From Caryophanales bacterium UBA4682 (GTDB lineage: Bacteria > Bacillota_I > Bacilli_A > RFN20 > CAG-288): DNA of 64,000 nt. The notes under the pieces are model-generated. The model was not told the origin of the DNA, ran no database searches, and worked only from the letters and a program-made list of their open reading frames with translations. Shown here piece after piece: positions 37,877 to 47,706 of the stretch (the stretch's first letter is position 1; each line of letters begins with the position of its first letter). The translations under genes and the position numbers were made by a program. The stretch spans positions 62,001-126,000 of the forward strand of contig DHKY01000006.1 of the NCBI GenBank assembly GCA_002404995.1, in the 5' to 3' direction.

Positions 37877-38260
37877 TTATCCGTTCTCAGTTCTCTTCCG
37901 GTCTTGGTAAAGGCTGATATCTTTTTCGGAGACGTGTTCTAATCCGGTTTTGAAGAGATCTTTGATGTGGTTATCCGTGAGTGCATAGAGAACCTGTTTT
38001 CCTTTCCGGTAGTGGGTAACGATATCCCTCTGCCGTAGGATTGCTAGTTGATGGGATACCCGGCTTTGGGACCTATTCCTGATAAGAGCAATATCACTGA
38101 CACAGAGTTCATGTTCCGAGAGAAGATAGACTAAAGTAAGACGAGTAGGATCAGCAAAGATAGAATAGAACTTCGAAAGTGTCTGGAAAGAAGAAGAGGA
38201 GAGCCTCTTTTTCTGGATAGAAAGGATATCTTTTCCCTCAAGATTCGTGTTGTTTTCCAT
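37877..38260 (-). CDS. ArsR/SmtB-family metal-sensing repressor
   Basis: The winged helix reads ADPTRLTLVYLLSEHELCVSDIALI, then N-AGG-SQSRVSHQLAILRQ; AGG (38072-38074) restores the family's NMSQS when read as Met. The last helix has TDNHIKDLFKTGLEHVSE, i.e. Asp-x-His, 10 residues, His-x2-Glu, the alpha-5 zinc site pattern of SmtB (D-H-H-E). It is therefore probably a Zn (or Co/Ni) sensor that leaves DNA when metal binds. The likely target is the metal ATPase 5 kb away, whose promoter has ATATGAAC repeats. The minus strand has TATAAT upstream of the start. Confidence 0.92.
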   Translation of the reverse strand: MENNTNLEGKDILSIQKKRLSSSSFQTLSKFYSIFADPTRLTLVYLLSEHELCVSDIALIRNRSQSRVSHQLAILRQRDIVTHYRKGKQVLYALTDNHIKDLFKTGLEHVSEKDISLYQDRKRTENG

Positions 38261-38330
38261 ATGGTCTAATTATAACCTCAAATTCCTTTCCATAAAAGAG
38301 GAAAAACATCGATATTCACGCATTATATTA

Positions 38331-38359
38331 TTGTTAAAAATTATACTTATATATATAAT
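38331..38359 (+). promoter_or_regulatory. Sigma-A promoter of the yaaA-recF-gyrBA operon
   Basis: TTGTTA (38331-38336), a 17-base spacer and TATAAT (38354-38359) form a near-consensus promoter 39 bases before the yaaA start, in very AT-rich DNA. Confidence 0.75.
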
Positions 38360-38397
38360 ATTATGTATGTTTATAGGAGGAAAGAAGAGGGTCTATT

Positions 38398-38619
38398 ATG
38401 GTCAAAAATGGTAACAACATAAAGATTACCGGGGAATACATTACCCTTGGTCAACTGCTGAAATTCCTAGACCTTGTCAGTACCGGAGGAGAAGAAAAGG
38501 TCTTCCTGATGGAAAATGATGTCCTCTTCAATGGTGAAAAAGAACAACGGCGAGGAAAAAAACTCCGTGACAAAGACCAAGTCACTATCTTGGGAGTCAC
38601 CTACACGATATGCGCCTAA
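38398..38619 (+). CDS. yaaA: YaaA-type S4 RNA-binding domain protein (73 aa)
   Basis: Small S4-domain protein usually found between dnaN and recF. It shows the S4 pattern ITLGQLLKFLDLVSTGGEEK, then NGEKEQRRGKKLRDKDQV. The two conserved Arg are written CGG and CGA, not AGG. It overlaps recF by 10 bases. Here dnaA and dnaN are missing upstream, so the usual replication operon begins with this gene. Confidence 0.9.
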   Translation: MVKNGNNIKITGEYITLGQLLKFLDLVSTGGEEKVFLMENDVLFNGEKEQRRGKKLRDKDQVTILGVTYTICA

Positions 38620-39719
38620 GCCGGTTAGTTCTTCACCACTTCCGTTCCTACGATAGCTTAGATATCACATTTCCTGGCACCAAGAATTACCTTCTGGGAC
38701 ACAACGGAAAGGGAAAGACAAACATCCTGGAAGCATTGAACTTCCTCTCCTTAGGAAGATCATTCCGTACGCTGGATACTTCATCCCTCATACAGGAAGG
38801 GTGCAAGGAAGCTTCCATCTACATCGAATACGAAAACGAAGAGAAGGAGAAGCATTCCCTCTCTTGCCTGATATCCAAAGAAGGCAAAGTCTTCGCTTAC
38901 GATGGCGAAAAGGTAGCTTCCCTATCGAAAATTCTAGGCAAGCTATTAACCATCGTCTACGATCCTTCTCTTGTCTTCTTCTTCAAAGACGAACCGGAAA
39001 GAAGACGGAAACTGCTGGATGAAGCACTAAGCCAGCTCAGCAAAGAATACCTTTATGCCCTAGGACGCTATAAAAAGCTCCTGAAAGAGCGGAATTGTGC
39101 TCTGACACAGAACTATGACCAGGATGTAATCAACGTGCTCAGAGACGAATTAATCAACTTATCCTACCGGATTAGCAACGAGCGGAAGAAATTAGTCAAA
39201 ACACTCAGTGCCAAAGCAGAGAATTACTACAACCTGCTCTTCGGGCAGGAAAAAGAAAATAATCTATCGCTTCTCTATAAAACCAATTGCCCCTTGGATG
39301 ATGACCAGAAAAGCTTCGTAGAACACAGGAAAGAACTCTATGAGCGTTCAAAATCCTACGAAAACATCCGACACCAGACAAGGATTGGTCCTCATAGAGA
39401 CGACAGGATTGCTATCCTTGGCGGAAAAGACGTTTCCCATTATGGCAGCCAAGGCGAAAACCGCTTGGCTTCCCTAAGTGTAAAACTCTCCGTCTCTTCC
39501 CTCTACAAGGAAAAGCTTAAGACGCTTCCGATACTCTTACTTGACGACATCACATCCGATCTAGACGAAGTCCGGACCAAGAACCTGCTCACACTAATCG
39601 GCGAAAAAGACCAGCAGGTCTTCGTCACCGGAACCAGAGTCGCCGACGGATTCCAGAATTATGAAATATACAAAGTAGCCGACAACAGACTCACAAAGGA
39701 GGAAAACGAAAATGGCTGA
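38610..39719 (+). CDS. recF: DNA replication/repair protein RecF
   Basis: RecF helps load RecA on gapped DNA. It begins with LVLHHFRSYDSLDI and the Walker A region GHNGKGKTNILEAL, and has the signature near SQGENRLASLSVKLS and a Walker B ILLLDDITSDLD. Length (369 aa) is normal. It ends with TGA that overlaps the gyrB ATG (ATGGCTGA), which shows TGA is used as stop in this genome. Near the stop lies AAAGGAGG, serving as ribosome binding site for gyrB. Confidence 0.96.
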   Translation: MRLSRLVLHHFRSYDSLDITFPGTKNYLLGHNGKGKTNILEALNFLSLGRSFRTLDTSSLIQEGCKEASIYIEYENEEKEKHSLSCLISKEGKVFAYDGEKVASLSKILGKLLTIVYDPSLVFFFKDEPERRRKLLDEALSQLSKEYLYALGRYKKLLKERNCALTQNYDQDVINVLRDELINLSYRISNERKKLVKTLSAKAENYYNLLFGQEKENNLSLLYKTNCPLDDDQKSFVEHRKELYERSKSYENIRHQTRIGPHRDDRIAILGGKDVSHYGSQGENRLASLSVKLSVSSLYKEKLKTLPILLLDDITSDLDEVRTKNLLTLIGEKDQQVFVTGTRVADGFQNYEIYKVADNRLTKEENENG

Positions 39720-41913
39720 TGAAGAAAAAGAGACTCTGACCGAAGAAGAAAAGATTCGAAAAGCCAGAGAAGAAGCATACCGCAAGCAGCAGGCAAAGGT
39801 CGAAAAGGTTGCTCACGACGAAAGTTCTGCTCCAAAGCCGGAACAGCCGAAAGAAGAAAAACCGGCAGAAGAAGACTTCAGCGAAAAGCACGTTGATTCT
39901 GTCCGCTTCTCAGAAGAACAGGAAGAAGAGAAAAGGAAAGCCAAGAGTGACTACACTGGTGCCGATATTGAAATCCTTCAGGGATTAGAGGCTGTCCGTC
40001 AACGTCCGGGAAGGTACATCGGAAGCACGGCAAGCCGTGGTCTCCACCACCTCGTCCGGGAAGCTGTCGATAACGGTGTCGATGAAGCCATGGCCGGCTT
40101 CTGCAAGCACATCCATGTCACGATCCTGCCAGGTACCAGCGAAAATCCGATTAACCGTGTCCGGGTAGAAGACGATGGGCGTGGCATTCCTTGCGATACC
40201 AATAAGCAGACCGGTTTAAGCACCGTTGAAACCGTTTATACCATTCTCCATGCCGGCGGCAAATTCAATGATAAGACCGGATACAAGATTTCCGGCGGTC
40301 TCCATGGTATCGGTGTCAAGGCTGTCAACGCCCTTTCCACCGATGTTGTCGTCACGGTCTACCGTGAAGGCAAGATCCATCAGATTCATTTCAAGAACGG
40401 TGGAAAAACCGTGGCTCCGGGTCTTCAGATTATCGGAGATTGTCCAATTGAAAAGACCGGTACCACTGTCGAATTCTGCCCGGATCCTTTGATTTTCAAG
40501 GAAACCACGACATTTGATTTCTCTGCTATCGCATCTTATCTCCGTCAGACTGCTTATCTGACGAAAGGACTGGAAATCACACTGGATGATGTCCGGGACA
40601 AGGAAAATATCCAACATGTCCGTTATCAGTTCAATGGTGGCATCAAGGAATACGTTTCTTACATCAATGAGACAAAGGAACGTGTCTTCGAAGAGATTCC
40701 TTATGTCAACGGAGCAAGCTCCGTCAATCCTGGTGGATTGATTGACAAGGCCATTACCATTATCGTGGAAGCTGCCTTCCAGCCGACTAAGGCCGGTATC
40801 CTCAACAGGAACTCCTTCTGCAATAATATCCGTACCAATGGCGGAGGAACCCACGAAGAAGGTTTCCGTCTCGCTATCGGACGTGAACTGAACGCCTATT
40901 TTCGTTCCAAAGGCTGGCTGAAAGATACGGACGATAACTTCCGCAGCGAAGACTGCTTGGAAGGTCTGACCGTTGTTCTCTCCGTCAAGCACCCGGATCC
41001 GCAGTACGAAGGACAGGTCAAGGATAAGCTCGGCAACGATGAAGTCCGTCGTGTTGTCTCTTCTGTTGTCGGAGATTATCTCAAGGAATGGCTCTTAGAG
41101 CATCCGAATGAAGGTAAGGCCTGGTATGAACGTGTCATCTCTGCTTTCAAAGGACGGCGTGCTGCCGAACGCGCACGTGAACTTGCCCAGGGTCGTCTTT
41201 CTGCAGGCTCCGGACTCCCGGATAAGCTTGTCGACTGCATTTCCAAGAACCCGTTAGAACGCGAACTCTTCATCGTCGAGGGAAACTCTGCAGGCGGTTC
41301 CGCTGTGAAAGGACGTGATGCAAGAACGCAGGCCATCCTGCCATTACGAGGCAAGATTCTCAACGTCGAAAAAGCTCAGGCAACCCGTATCGAGAAAAAC
41401 GCGGAAATCTATAACAGGGTCACGGCTATCGGTGCCGGACAAGGCGAAGCCTTCGATGTCAGCAAGATCAAATACGATAAAGTCGTCATCAGGACCGATG
41501 CTGATGTCGATGGTTCCCACATCCGTATTCTATTGATGACTTTCTTCTATCGTTTCAGGCGTCCGCTTGTCGAACAAGGCCACCTCTATATTGCTCAGCC
41601 TCCGCTCTATCGTCTTACCTACCAAGGGCATTTCTATTACGCTTTCAATGATGATGAGCTGGAAGCAATCAAATCCAAGCTTCCTAGCAATGCGCGTTAT
41701 GCGCTTCAGCGTTACAAAGGTTTGGGTGAAATGGATCCAAGCCAGCTGGATGAAACAACCAGGGATAAGAACCATCGCCGTAGGCTCCGGGTCACCATCG
41801 AAGATGCCCAGGAAGCCAATGATGCTTTAATCGACTTGATGGGCGAGAATGTCGAACCGCGTAAAGACTTTATTTCCAACAATGCCAAGTTCGTCAAGAA
41901 CCTGGATATCTAA
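39712..41913 (+). CDS. gyrB: DNA gyrase subunit B
   Basis: GyrB supplies the ATPase and Toprim domains of gyrase. An acidic/Lys-rich N-terminal extension of about 80 residues precedes the usual start (YTGADIEILQGLEAVR). ATPase motifs follow: RPG-AGG-YIG (AGG at 40012-40014, Met in all homologues), DNGVDEAMAGF, VEDDGRGIP and GGLHGIGV. The Toprim domain shows EGNSAGGSA, where most gyrases have EGDSAGG, and DADVDGSHI. YRF-AGG-RPL (41557-41559) again has AGG at a conserved Met. The C-terminus RYKGLGEMDPSQL is normal. Total 733 aa, longer than the usual 640 because of the N-terminal tail. Confidence 0.97.
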   Translation: MADEEKETLTEEEKIRKAREEAYRKQQAKVEKVAHDESSAPKPEQPKEEKPAEEDFSEKHVDSVRFSEEQEEEKRKAKSDYTGADIEILQGLEAVRQRPGRYIGSTASRGLHHLVREAVDNGVDEAMAGFCKHIHVTILPGTSENPINRVRVEDDGRGIPCDTNKQTGLSTVETVYTILHAGGKFNDKTGYKISGGLHGIGVKAVNALSTDVVVTVYREGKIHQIHFKNGGKTVAPGLQIIGDCPIEKTGTTVEFCPDPLIFKETTTFDFSAIASYLRQTAYLTKGLEITLDDVRDKENIQHVRYQFNGGIKEYVSYINETKERVFEEIPYVNGASSVNPGGLIDKAITIIVEAAFQPTKAGILNRNSFCNNIRTNGGGTHEEGFRLAIGRELNAYFRSKGWLKDTDDNFRSEDCLEGLTVVLSVKHPDPQYEGQVKDKLGNDEVRRVVSSVVGDYLKEWLLEHPNEGKAWYERVISAFKGRRAAERARELAQGRLSAGSGLPDKLVDCISKNPLERELFIVEGNSAGGSAVKGRDARTQAILPLRGKILNVEKAQATRIEKNAEIYNRVTAIGAGQGEAFDVSKIKYDKVVIRTDADVDGSHIRILLMTFFYRFRRPLVEQGHLYIAQPPLYRLTYQGHFYYAFNDDELEAIKSKLPSNARYALQRYKGLGEMDPSQLDETTRDKNHRRRLRVTIEDAQEANDALIDLMGENVEPRKDFISNNAKFVKNLDI

Positions 41914-41927
41914 AGGAGGAATAACCA

Positions 41928-44591
41928 ATGGCTGAAGAAAACAACAAAGAGAACCTTCCTGCCGAAGAAAAGAAAAAGGACGGGGGAATTCCCGGACTGC
42001 AGGAAGGTATTGTTCCCGGCATTACTGATGATGAATTCGGACCGGAAATCAAGAATTCCTTCCTTGACTATGCAGTCTCTACGCTGACGAGCCGTGCTAT
42101 CCCGGATGCAAGAGACGGAAGGAAACCGGTTCAGCGTCGTATCATCTACGCCAGGTGGGAGATGGGCATCACGCCGGATAAGCCGTTTAAGAAATCGGCA
42201 CGTGTCGTCGGTGACGTCATGGGTAAATATCACCCGCATGGTGATTCTTCCATTTACTTGGCTAGGTGCCGCAGGGCACAGGACTTTGCCAGGCGTTACA
42301 GGCTAGTCCAGGGACATGGTAACTTCGGTTCCACCGATGGCGATGAACCGGCAGCTGCCCGTTACACCGAAGCACGAAGGAGCAAAATCGCTCTCGAGAG
42401 GACACGGGATATCGAAAAAGACACCGTCGATTTCGTCGACACCTATGATGCCGACGGAAAAGAGCCGGTTGTTCTTCCTTCCCGCTTCCCGAACCTCCTC
42501 TGCAACGAATCCTCCGGTATTGCCGTAGGAAGGGCAACCAGCATTCCTCCGCACAATCTGACTGAGACCATCAACGGAATCGAAGCTGTCATCAAGAATC
42601 CGGATATCACGGTCGATGAATTAAGGCAGGTCCTTAAGGGTCCGGACTTCCCGGAAGGCGGTGTCATTAGGGGACGAAACGGAATCAAGAACTACTTCCT
42701 GACCGGAAGAGGTTCTGTCAAAGTCCGTGCCAAATATCACACGGAAGAGAAAAACGGCCGTACGCAGATCATCTTCACGGAATTCCCTTATAGGGTCAAT
42801 AAGCGTGAGCTAGCGAAAACAATCGTCAACCTTGCCGATGACAAGAAAATCGAAGGCATTTCCTCGGTTGCCGACTATTCTTCCCAGAAAATGGGTACCT
42901 ATTTCGTTGTGGAATTAAAGAAAGATGCCATCGTCGATCTTGTCCTCAACCATCTTTTCCACTACACTCCGCTTCAGTCTTCCTTTGCCGTGAACAGGCT
43001 TGCCCTTGATCACGGAGTCCCCCGTGTCTTAAACAGGAGGCAGGCACTGAAGATCTACATCGACCATCAGGAAGAAATCATCACCCGTCGTACTCGGTTC
43101 GACTTAAAGAAAGCACAGGATCGTATCCATATCATCGACGCAATCCTCACGGTTGCCGATGCTATTGATGAAACCATCCATATCATCCGCTCCTCCCAGA
43201 CCTACGAAGAGGCTTCTGCACGGTTGATTGAGCGCTTTAATTTCGATGATGTCCAGGCTAAGGCCATTCTAGACAGGCCGTTACGTCGTCTGACCGGACT
43301 TGATCAGCAGAAGTATCTCGACGAGAAGAACGGATTAGTGAAAGACAGCGAACACTATAACGCCATCCTCTCTGATCATTCGATCTTGGAAGAGACGCTG
43401 ATTGCAGAACTGGAAATCATCAAGAAGAACTATGGCGATGCCCGTAGAACGGAAATCAGCGATTTCGATATCGATGATGATGACGAATCCCTGATTCCGA
43501 ACAAGGAAATCCTGATCTTCCTTACCAAAGGCGGATATGTCAAACGCGTTTCTCCGGATGAGTTCCGTACTCAGAACCGCGGCGGAATCGGTGTAACCGG
43601 CAGGAAGACAAAGGATAACGACGATATCGATATCCTCCGTCATTCCCGTACGAAGACCGACGTCCTGTTCTTTACGAACTTTGGAAGAGTCTATCGTTGC
43701 CGTGGATATGAAATCCAGGAAGGCAGCCGTACAAGCAAGGGCATTCCGATTGTCAACCTGCTCCGTTTAAGGAAAGACGAAAAGGTCAATGCCATTATCT
43801 CTAGGGATACCTATGAGAACACCTACCTCTTCTTTGCCACGAAAGAGGGCGTTGTCAAACGCTGCGAGGCAAAAGAGTTCGAAAACATCAATGTCAACGG
43901 AAAGATTGCCATCACGCTTCGTGAAGGCGATGAATTAAGGGATGTCCGCCAGACCAATGGCCAGGCTATCATCTCCCTTGGCTCGAGTGAAGGCAAGGTT
44001 TGCTCCTTCAATGAAACCGATGTTCGTCCGATGGGACGTACTGCAACTGGTGTCAAAGGCATTGACTTAGCAGAAGGATGCGAAGCTGTCGGACTTGTCA
44101 CTTCCTTGGATGGAAACAAGATTTTCTCCTTATCCGAAAATGGTTATGGAAAGATTACCGATGTCCATGAATACCGTATTACGGCCCGTGGAAGCAAAGG
44201 CGTCAAGACCATCAAAGAGACAGAAAAGAACGGCGGTCTTTGCGTCATCAAGAACGTCAAAGGCGATGAGGACATCCTTATCATCACCGACCATGGCACG
44301 ACAAGGCGTACTTCTTTAAGCCAGGTCAATGAATCCTCCCGTAATACCATCGGCGTGAAGAGGATCACTCTCCGCAACAAGGAACATATCTCTTCTGTCT
44401 CCGTCCTTCCGAGTGAATCGGAATACGAAGAAACAGAAGAAGAGAAGAAACAGGATGCCCTCGAAGAGGCCAAGGCCAATGAAAACCAGGCCAAAGCCGA
44501 CGAGAAAGCCAGGCAGAGGCTCTTAGATCGTGCCACGAAGGACGACGATAAGAGCGGAGATGATGATTCCGGTTCAGAAGAAAATGATTAG
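41928..44591 (+). CDS. gyrA: DNA gyrase subunit A
   Basis: GyrA cuts and rejoins DNA. The catalytic Tyr is in ARYTEAR after a QGHGNFGS loop, and KYHPHGDSSIY is the quinolone region. AGG codons replace conserved Met at residues 76 (YA-M-WEMG), 113, 116 (R-M-AQDF), 122, 125 (RY-M-LV) and 202 (AVG-M-AT). Six C-terminal beta-pinwheel blades follow, with the GyrA box as QNRGGIGVTG. A charged N-terminal tail of about 40 residues and an acidic, Lys/Glu/Asp-rich C-terminal tail of about 70 residues extend the protein to 887 aa. It starts 14 bases after gyrB with AGGAGG. Confidence 0.97.
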   Translation: MAEENNKENLPAEEKKKDGGIPGLQEGIVPGITDDEFGPEIKNSFLDYAVSTLTSRAIPDARDGRKPVQRRIIYARWEMGITPDKPFKKSARVVGDVMGKYHPHGDSSIYLARCRRAQDFARRYRLVQGHGNFGSTDGDEPAAARYTEARRSKIALERTRDIEKDTVDFVDTYDADGKEPVVLPSRFPNLLCNESSGIAVGRATSIPPHNLTETINGIEAVIKNPDITVDELRQVLKGPDFPEGGVIRGRNGIKNYFLTGRGSVKVRAKYHTEEKNGRTQIIFTEFPYRVNKRELAKTIVNLADDKKIEGISSVADYSSQKMGTYFVVELKKDAIVDLVLNHLFHYTPLQSSFAVNRLALDHGVPRVLNRRQALKIYIDHQEEIITRRTRFDLKKAQDRIHIIDAILTVADAIDETIHIIRSSQTYEEASARLIERFNFDDVQAKAILDRPLRRLTGLDQQKYLDEKNGLVKDSEHYNAILSDHSILEETLIAELEIIKKNYGDARRTEISDFDIDDDDESLIPNKEILIFLTKGGYVKRVSPDEFRTQNRGGIGVTGRKTKDNDDIDILRHSRTKTDVLFFTNFGRVYRCRGYEIQEGSRTSKGIPIVNLLRLRKDEKVNAIISRDTYENTYLFFATKEGVVKRCEAKEFENINVNGKIAITLREGDELRDVRQTNGQAIISLGSSEGKVCSFNETDVRPMGRTATGVKGIDLAEGCEAVGLVTSLDGNKIFSLSENGYGKITDVHEYRITARGSKGVKTIKETEKNGGLCVIKNVKGDEDILIITDHGTTRRTSLSQVNESSRNTIGVKRITLRNKEHISSVSVLPSESEYEETEEEKKQDALEEAKANENQAKADEKARQRLLDRATKDDDKSGDDDSGSEEND

Positions 44592-44649
44592 TCCATCTTC
44601 TAAGCGTGTATAATTGATTACGTAGAAAATCAGAAAGGACAAGAATCCC

Positions 44650-45972
44650 ATGTTAGATGTCAAATATGTCATTGACCACCTTGAAGAGGTCATCACGAAG
44701 CTCAATCGCCGTAACGGAGACTATTCCTACCTCCGTGAGCTTCCGGAGTTAGATAAGAAGCGCCGTGAATTCATCAGGCAGAGCGACAAGCTCAAAGCCG
44801 AGCGTAATGCCCAGAGTAAAGAAATCGGAAAGCTCAAAGCACAGCATAAAGACGAAGAAGCAAAAGCAGCCTTAGAGAAGGTCTCCTTTGATAAAGAGGA
44901 AATCGCCCGTTTGGATAAGGAAATCAGCAAAGTCGACGAAAGCATCCATGAAAGGATGCTCAAGACTCCGAATATTCCGGATGATTCCCTTCCGATCGGT
45001 ATTGATGATACCTACAACCGTCCGGAGAAGTATGTCGGCAAACCGACCACTTTCACCTTCAAGCCGAAATCCCACTGGGAACTCGGTTTAGAACTCGGAT
45101 GCTTCGATTTCGACCGTGCAGCCAAAGTCACCGGTTCCCGTTTCACGTTCTATCTCGGTGCCTTTGCCCATCTTGAACGTGCCGTTGCCTCCTTCAGGCT
45201 CGACACCCATGTCAAGGCCGGATACACTGAGGTCCTTCCTCCGTATCTTGTCAACACCGATTCCTTAACCGGTTCCGGACAGCTCCCGAAATTCGCTGAT
45301 CAGGCCTACAGGACCAACAACACCGGCGAAGAGTTCTGGATGATTCCGACGGCTGAAGTCCCGGTTACGAATTATTATCGCGGAGAGATTCTCTCTGCCG
45401 ATGATCTTCCGAAATGGTTCTGCGCTTATTCTTCCTGCTTCCGTGCCGAAGCCGGCGCCGCTGGAAGAGATACCCGTGGTATCATCCGTCAGCACCAGTT
45501 CCAGAAAGTCGAATTGGTCAAGCTCTGCCTCCCGGAGAAATCCTGGGATGAGCTTGAATCCTTGACCGAAGAAGCCGAAAAGATCCTTGAACTTCTCAAG
45601 CTTCCGTTCCGCCGTGTCTGCTTAAGCACCGGCGATGTCGGATTCTCAGCTGCCAAGTGCTACGATCTCGAAGTCTTCAGGCCGTCTTATAACGACTATG
45701 AGGAAAAGGACGGAATCTGGCAGAGCAAGTCTCCGGTATACAAGGAGATTTCTTCCTGTTCCAACGATACCGATTACCAGGCTCGGAGAAGGAACATCCG
45801 CTTCAAACGGGATAAGGACAGCAAGACCGAATATGTCCATAGGCTCAACGGCTCTGGCTTAGCGGTCGGACGTACTGTCGCTGCCATTATCGAGAACTAC
45901 CAGAACGAAGATGGCTCCATCACCGTTCCGGAAGTCTTACGTCCGTATAGGCAGAGGGACGTCATCAAGTAA
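44650..45972 (+). CDS. serS: Seryl-tRNA synthetase
   Basis: The enzyme charges tRNA-Ser. A long N-terminal coiled coil (about residues 25-100) binds the tRNA arm. Class II motifs follow: TAEVPVTN, motif 2 FRAEAGAAGRDTRGIIRQHQFQKVE, and motif 3 LNGSGLAVGRTVAAIIENYQ. VF-AGG-PSYNDYEE (AGG 45679-45681) matches the family's conserved Met of WMPSY. No T-box leader is seen in the 58-base gap after gyrA. Length (440 aa) is normal. Confidence 0.97.
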   Translation: MLDVKYVIDHLEEVITKLNRRNGDYSYLRELPELDKKRREFIRQSDKLKAERNAQSKEIGKLKAQHKDEEAKAALEKVSFDKEEIARLDKEISKVDESIHERMLKTPNIPDDSLPIGIDDTYNRPEKYVGKPTTFTFKPKSHWELGLELGCFDFDRAAKVTGSRFTFYLGAFAHLERAVASFRLDTHVKAGYTEVLPPYLVNTDSLTGSGQLPKFADQAYRTNNTGEEFWMIPTAEVPVTNYYRGEILSADDLPKWFCAYSSCFRAEAGAAGRDTRGIIRQHQFQKVELVKLCLPEKSWDELESLTEEAEKILELLKLPFRRVCLSTGDVGFSAAKCYDLEVFRPSYNDYEEKDGIWQSKSPVYKEISSCSNDTDYQARRRNIRFKRDKDSKTEYVHRLNGSGLAVGRTVAAIIENYQNEDGSITVPEVLRPYRQRDVIK

Positions 45973-45977
45973 AAACG

Positions 45978-46010
45978 AACCGGCGGATCAAACCGCCGGT
46001 TTTTCTTTTT
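45978..46010 (+). terminator. Terminator of the replication operon
   Basis: AACCGGCGG (45978-45986) pairs with CCGCCGGTT (45993-46001), followed by TTTCTTTTT, right after the serS stop. Confidence 0.92.
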
Positions 46011-46105
46011 CCCTAGAGTAAGCGTATTCACGATAGAAGATGCATTGTTTTTGTGTCCTATCTCCTTATAATAGGTAGGTTTTTCAAAGGAGCGCATGTT
46101 TCTTT

Positions 46106-47644
46106 ATGGGCAAAGAAAACATACAGAAAAAGAACCTTTGGCAGAAATTTGTTTCCCTCTTCGATCAGAGGGACCTGACCAAAGGAAAAATATTCCCTGT
46201 CTTAAGGCAGTTCAGGGTTCCGATTATCCTCTCTAGGATCTTCCAGCAGATTTATTCTCTGACCGATGCTGTCATTGTCGGAAAATACCTGAACGCAAAC
46301 CAGGTCGCTGCCGTCAATGATACGATTCCAGTTGTGACAAGGATCACAAACTTTGCCATCGGATGCACAGCCGGATTCTCCGTTGTCATCTCAAGAGCAA
46401 CCGGCGAAGGAGACGAGACCAAGGCACGGAAAGCCTTCACAGCTCAGCTGTTCCTCTCGATCGTCCTGACAGTTCTTATTACCGTTGCCTGCTACTTCCT
46501 GATTGATCCCGTCTTATCTTGGATCAAGATCGATAAGAACTCTGCTGATCCTGCAAGGCAGGAAATCTACAAAGAAGGATTCAACTATATCTTCATCAAC
46601 CTCGTCTTTGGTTTCTTCAGCCAGAGGCTGTACAACCTGATTGTCTCTTCTCTGCGTGCCATCGGCGATTCCCTTTTCCCGTTCATCTTCCTTGTCGGAG
46701 GCACAGCACTGAATATCCTTGGTGATTTCCTCTTGATTGTTGTCTTCCCCTTGGGGGTCTCAGGTTCTGCAATAGCAACAGTTTCCTGTCAGGCACTGAC
46801 GGCAATAATTGCAACAATCTACTTCATCGTTCGATATAAGCAATTCCGTCTTCATAAAGAGGATTTGCACTTCGACTTCAAAGAAATCGGCTATAACCTG
46901 AAAAGGGGACTTCCCCTTGGCAGGCAATATTCGATTCTCTCCATCGGCGTTATCATCAGGTCATCCTCTGTCATTCCTTTTGACAGGATGGTCAACGGAG
47001 GCACCATCAACGGAAATCCGGCTCAGGTCGGATACGGAGTCGCCAATAAACTTTCTGGTATCAGGAGGAGGTTCCAAAGTGCCATCGGAACCGGAAGGCT
47101 CTCCTTTATCAGCCAAAACAGGGGTGCCAAGAAATACGACAGAATCAAAGAAGGATTCAAAGTCGGAGGCATCAGGGAAATTGTCACGACTGCCCTCTTA
47201 ATCTTATTCGGATATCTTGTATCAATCAACGGAGGCTACCTGTTCCTCTTCCTTTCCACCGACAAGGTCACAAGCGATGTTATCAAATTCGGAAACACCT
47301 ATCTCTATACGATTCTTCCTTTCTATTTCTTCCTTGGGGGTATCTTCTTCGGACGTAACTGCATCCAGGCTTTGGAAAAGCCGAGGTTCCCGCTTCTCGG
47401 TGGAATCGCAGAGCTGATTACTCGTACTCTGGTCTGTCTGTTCCTGCCACAGCTTGTCAACCATGGCCCAATCAACGCTAATGCAAGCTTAGCAAGCTAT
47501 ATCTCCGTCTGCTTGGCAGATCCAATCACATGGATTGTCTCCTGTCTCATTGTCAGGATTCCGACCGTTGTGATGATTTCGAAACTATTGAAAAGCATCT
47601 CAGGTCCTTCCAATTCATTGAAAAAAGAACCATCTAAGAACTAG
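46106..47644 (+). CDS. MATE-family efflux transporter
   Basis: A 12-helix antiporter exporting organic cations or drugs. The start MGKENIQKKN is cytoplasmic and polar. The first helix region reads VLRQFRVPIILSRIFQQIYSLTDAVIVGKYL with three AGG codons; with Met it becomes FMVPIILSMIFQQ, typical of MATE proteins. AVNDT and GNTYLYTILPFYFFLGG are other family-like segments. Length 512 aa fits. Ribosome binding site AAAGGAGCG lies upstream and a strong terminator follows. Substrate unknown. Confidence 0.9.
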   Translation: MGKENIQKKNLWQKFVSLFDQRDLTKGKIFPVLRQFRVPIILSRIFQQIYSLTDAVIVGKYLNANQVAAVNDTIPVVTRITNFAIGCTAGFSVVISRATGEGDETKARKAFTAQLFLSIVLTVLITVACYFLIDPVLSWIKIDKNSADPARQEIYKEGFNYIFINLVFGFFSQRLYNLIVSSLRAIGDSLFPFIFLVGGTALNILGDFLLIVVFPLGVSGSAIATVSCQALTAIIATIYFIVRYKQFRLHKEDLHFDFKEIGYNLKRGLPLGRQYSILSIGVIIRSSSVIPFDRMVNGGTINGNPAQVGYGVANKLSGIRRRFQSAIGTGRLSFISQNRGAKKYDRIKEGFKVGGIREIVTTALLILFGYLVSINGGYLFLFLSTDKVTSDVIKFGNTYLYTILPFYFFLGGIFFGRNCIQALEKPRFPLLGGIAELITRTLVCLFLPQLVNHGPINANASLASYISVCLADPITWIVSCLIVRIPTVVMISKLLKSISGPSNSLKKEPSKN

Positions 47645-47674
47645 TTGAATAAACTAGCCTTAGATGGCTTTTTC
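47630..47674 (+). terminator. Terminator overlapping the MATE gene end
   Basis: CCATCTAAG (47630-47638) inside the last codons pairs with CTTAGATGG (47659-47667), with an inner ACTAGTT/AACTAG-like stem and TTTTTCC after it. Confidence 0.85.
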
Positions 47675-47706
47675 CTTTCAAGGTTGTGGTATAGTCTTAT
47701 CTAGTT

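Noticed and set aside
38261..38397. Replication origin upstream of yaaA
   Set aside because: Only 137 bases, no DnaA-box cluster, no dnaA or dnaN; it holds a normal promoter.
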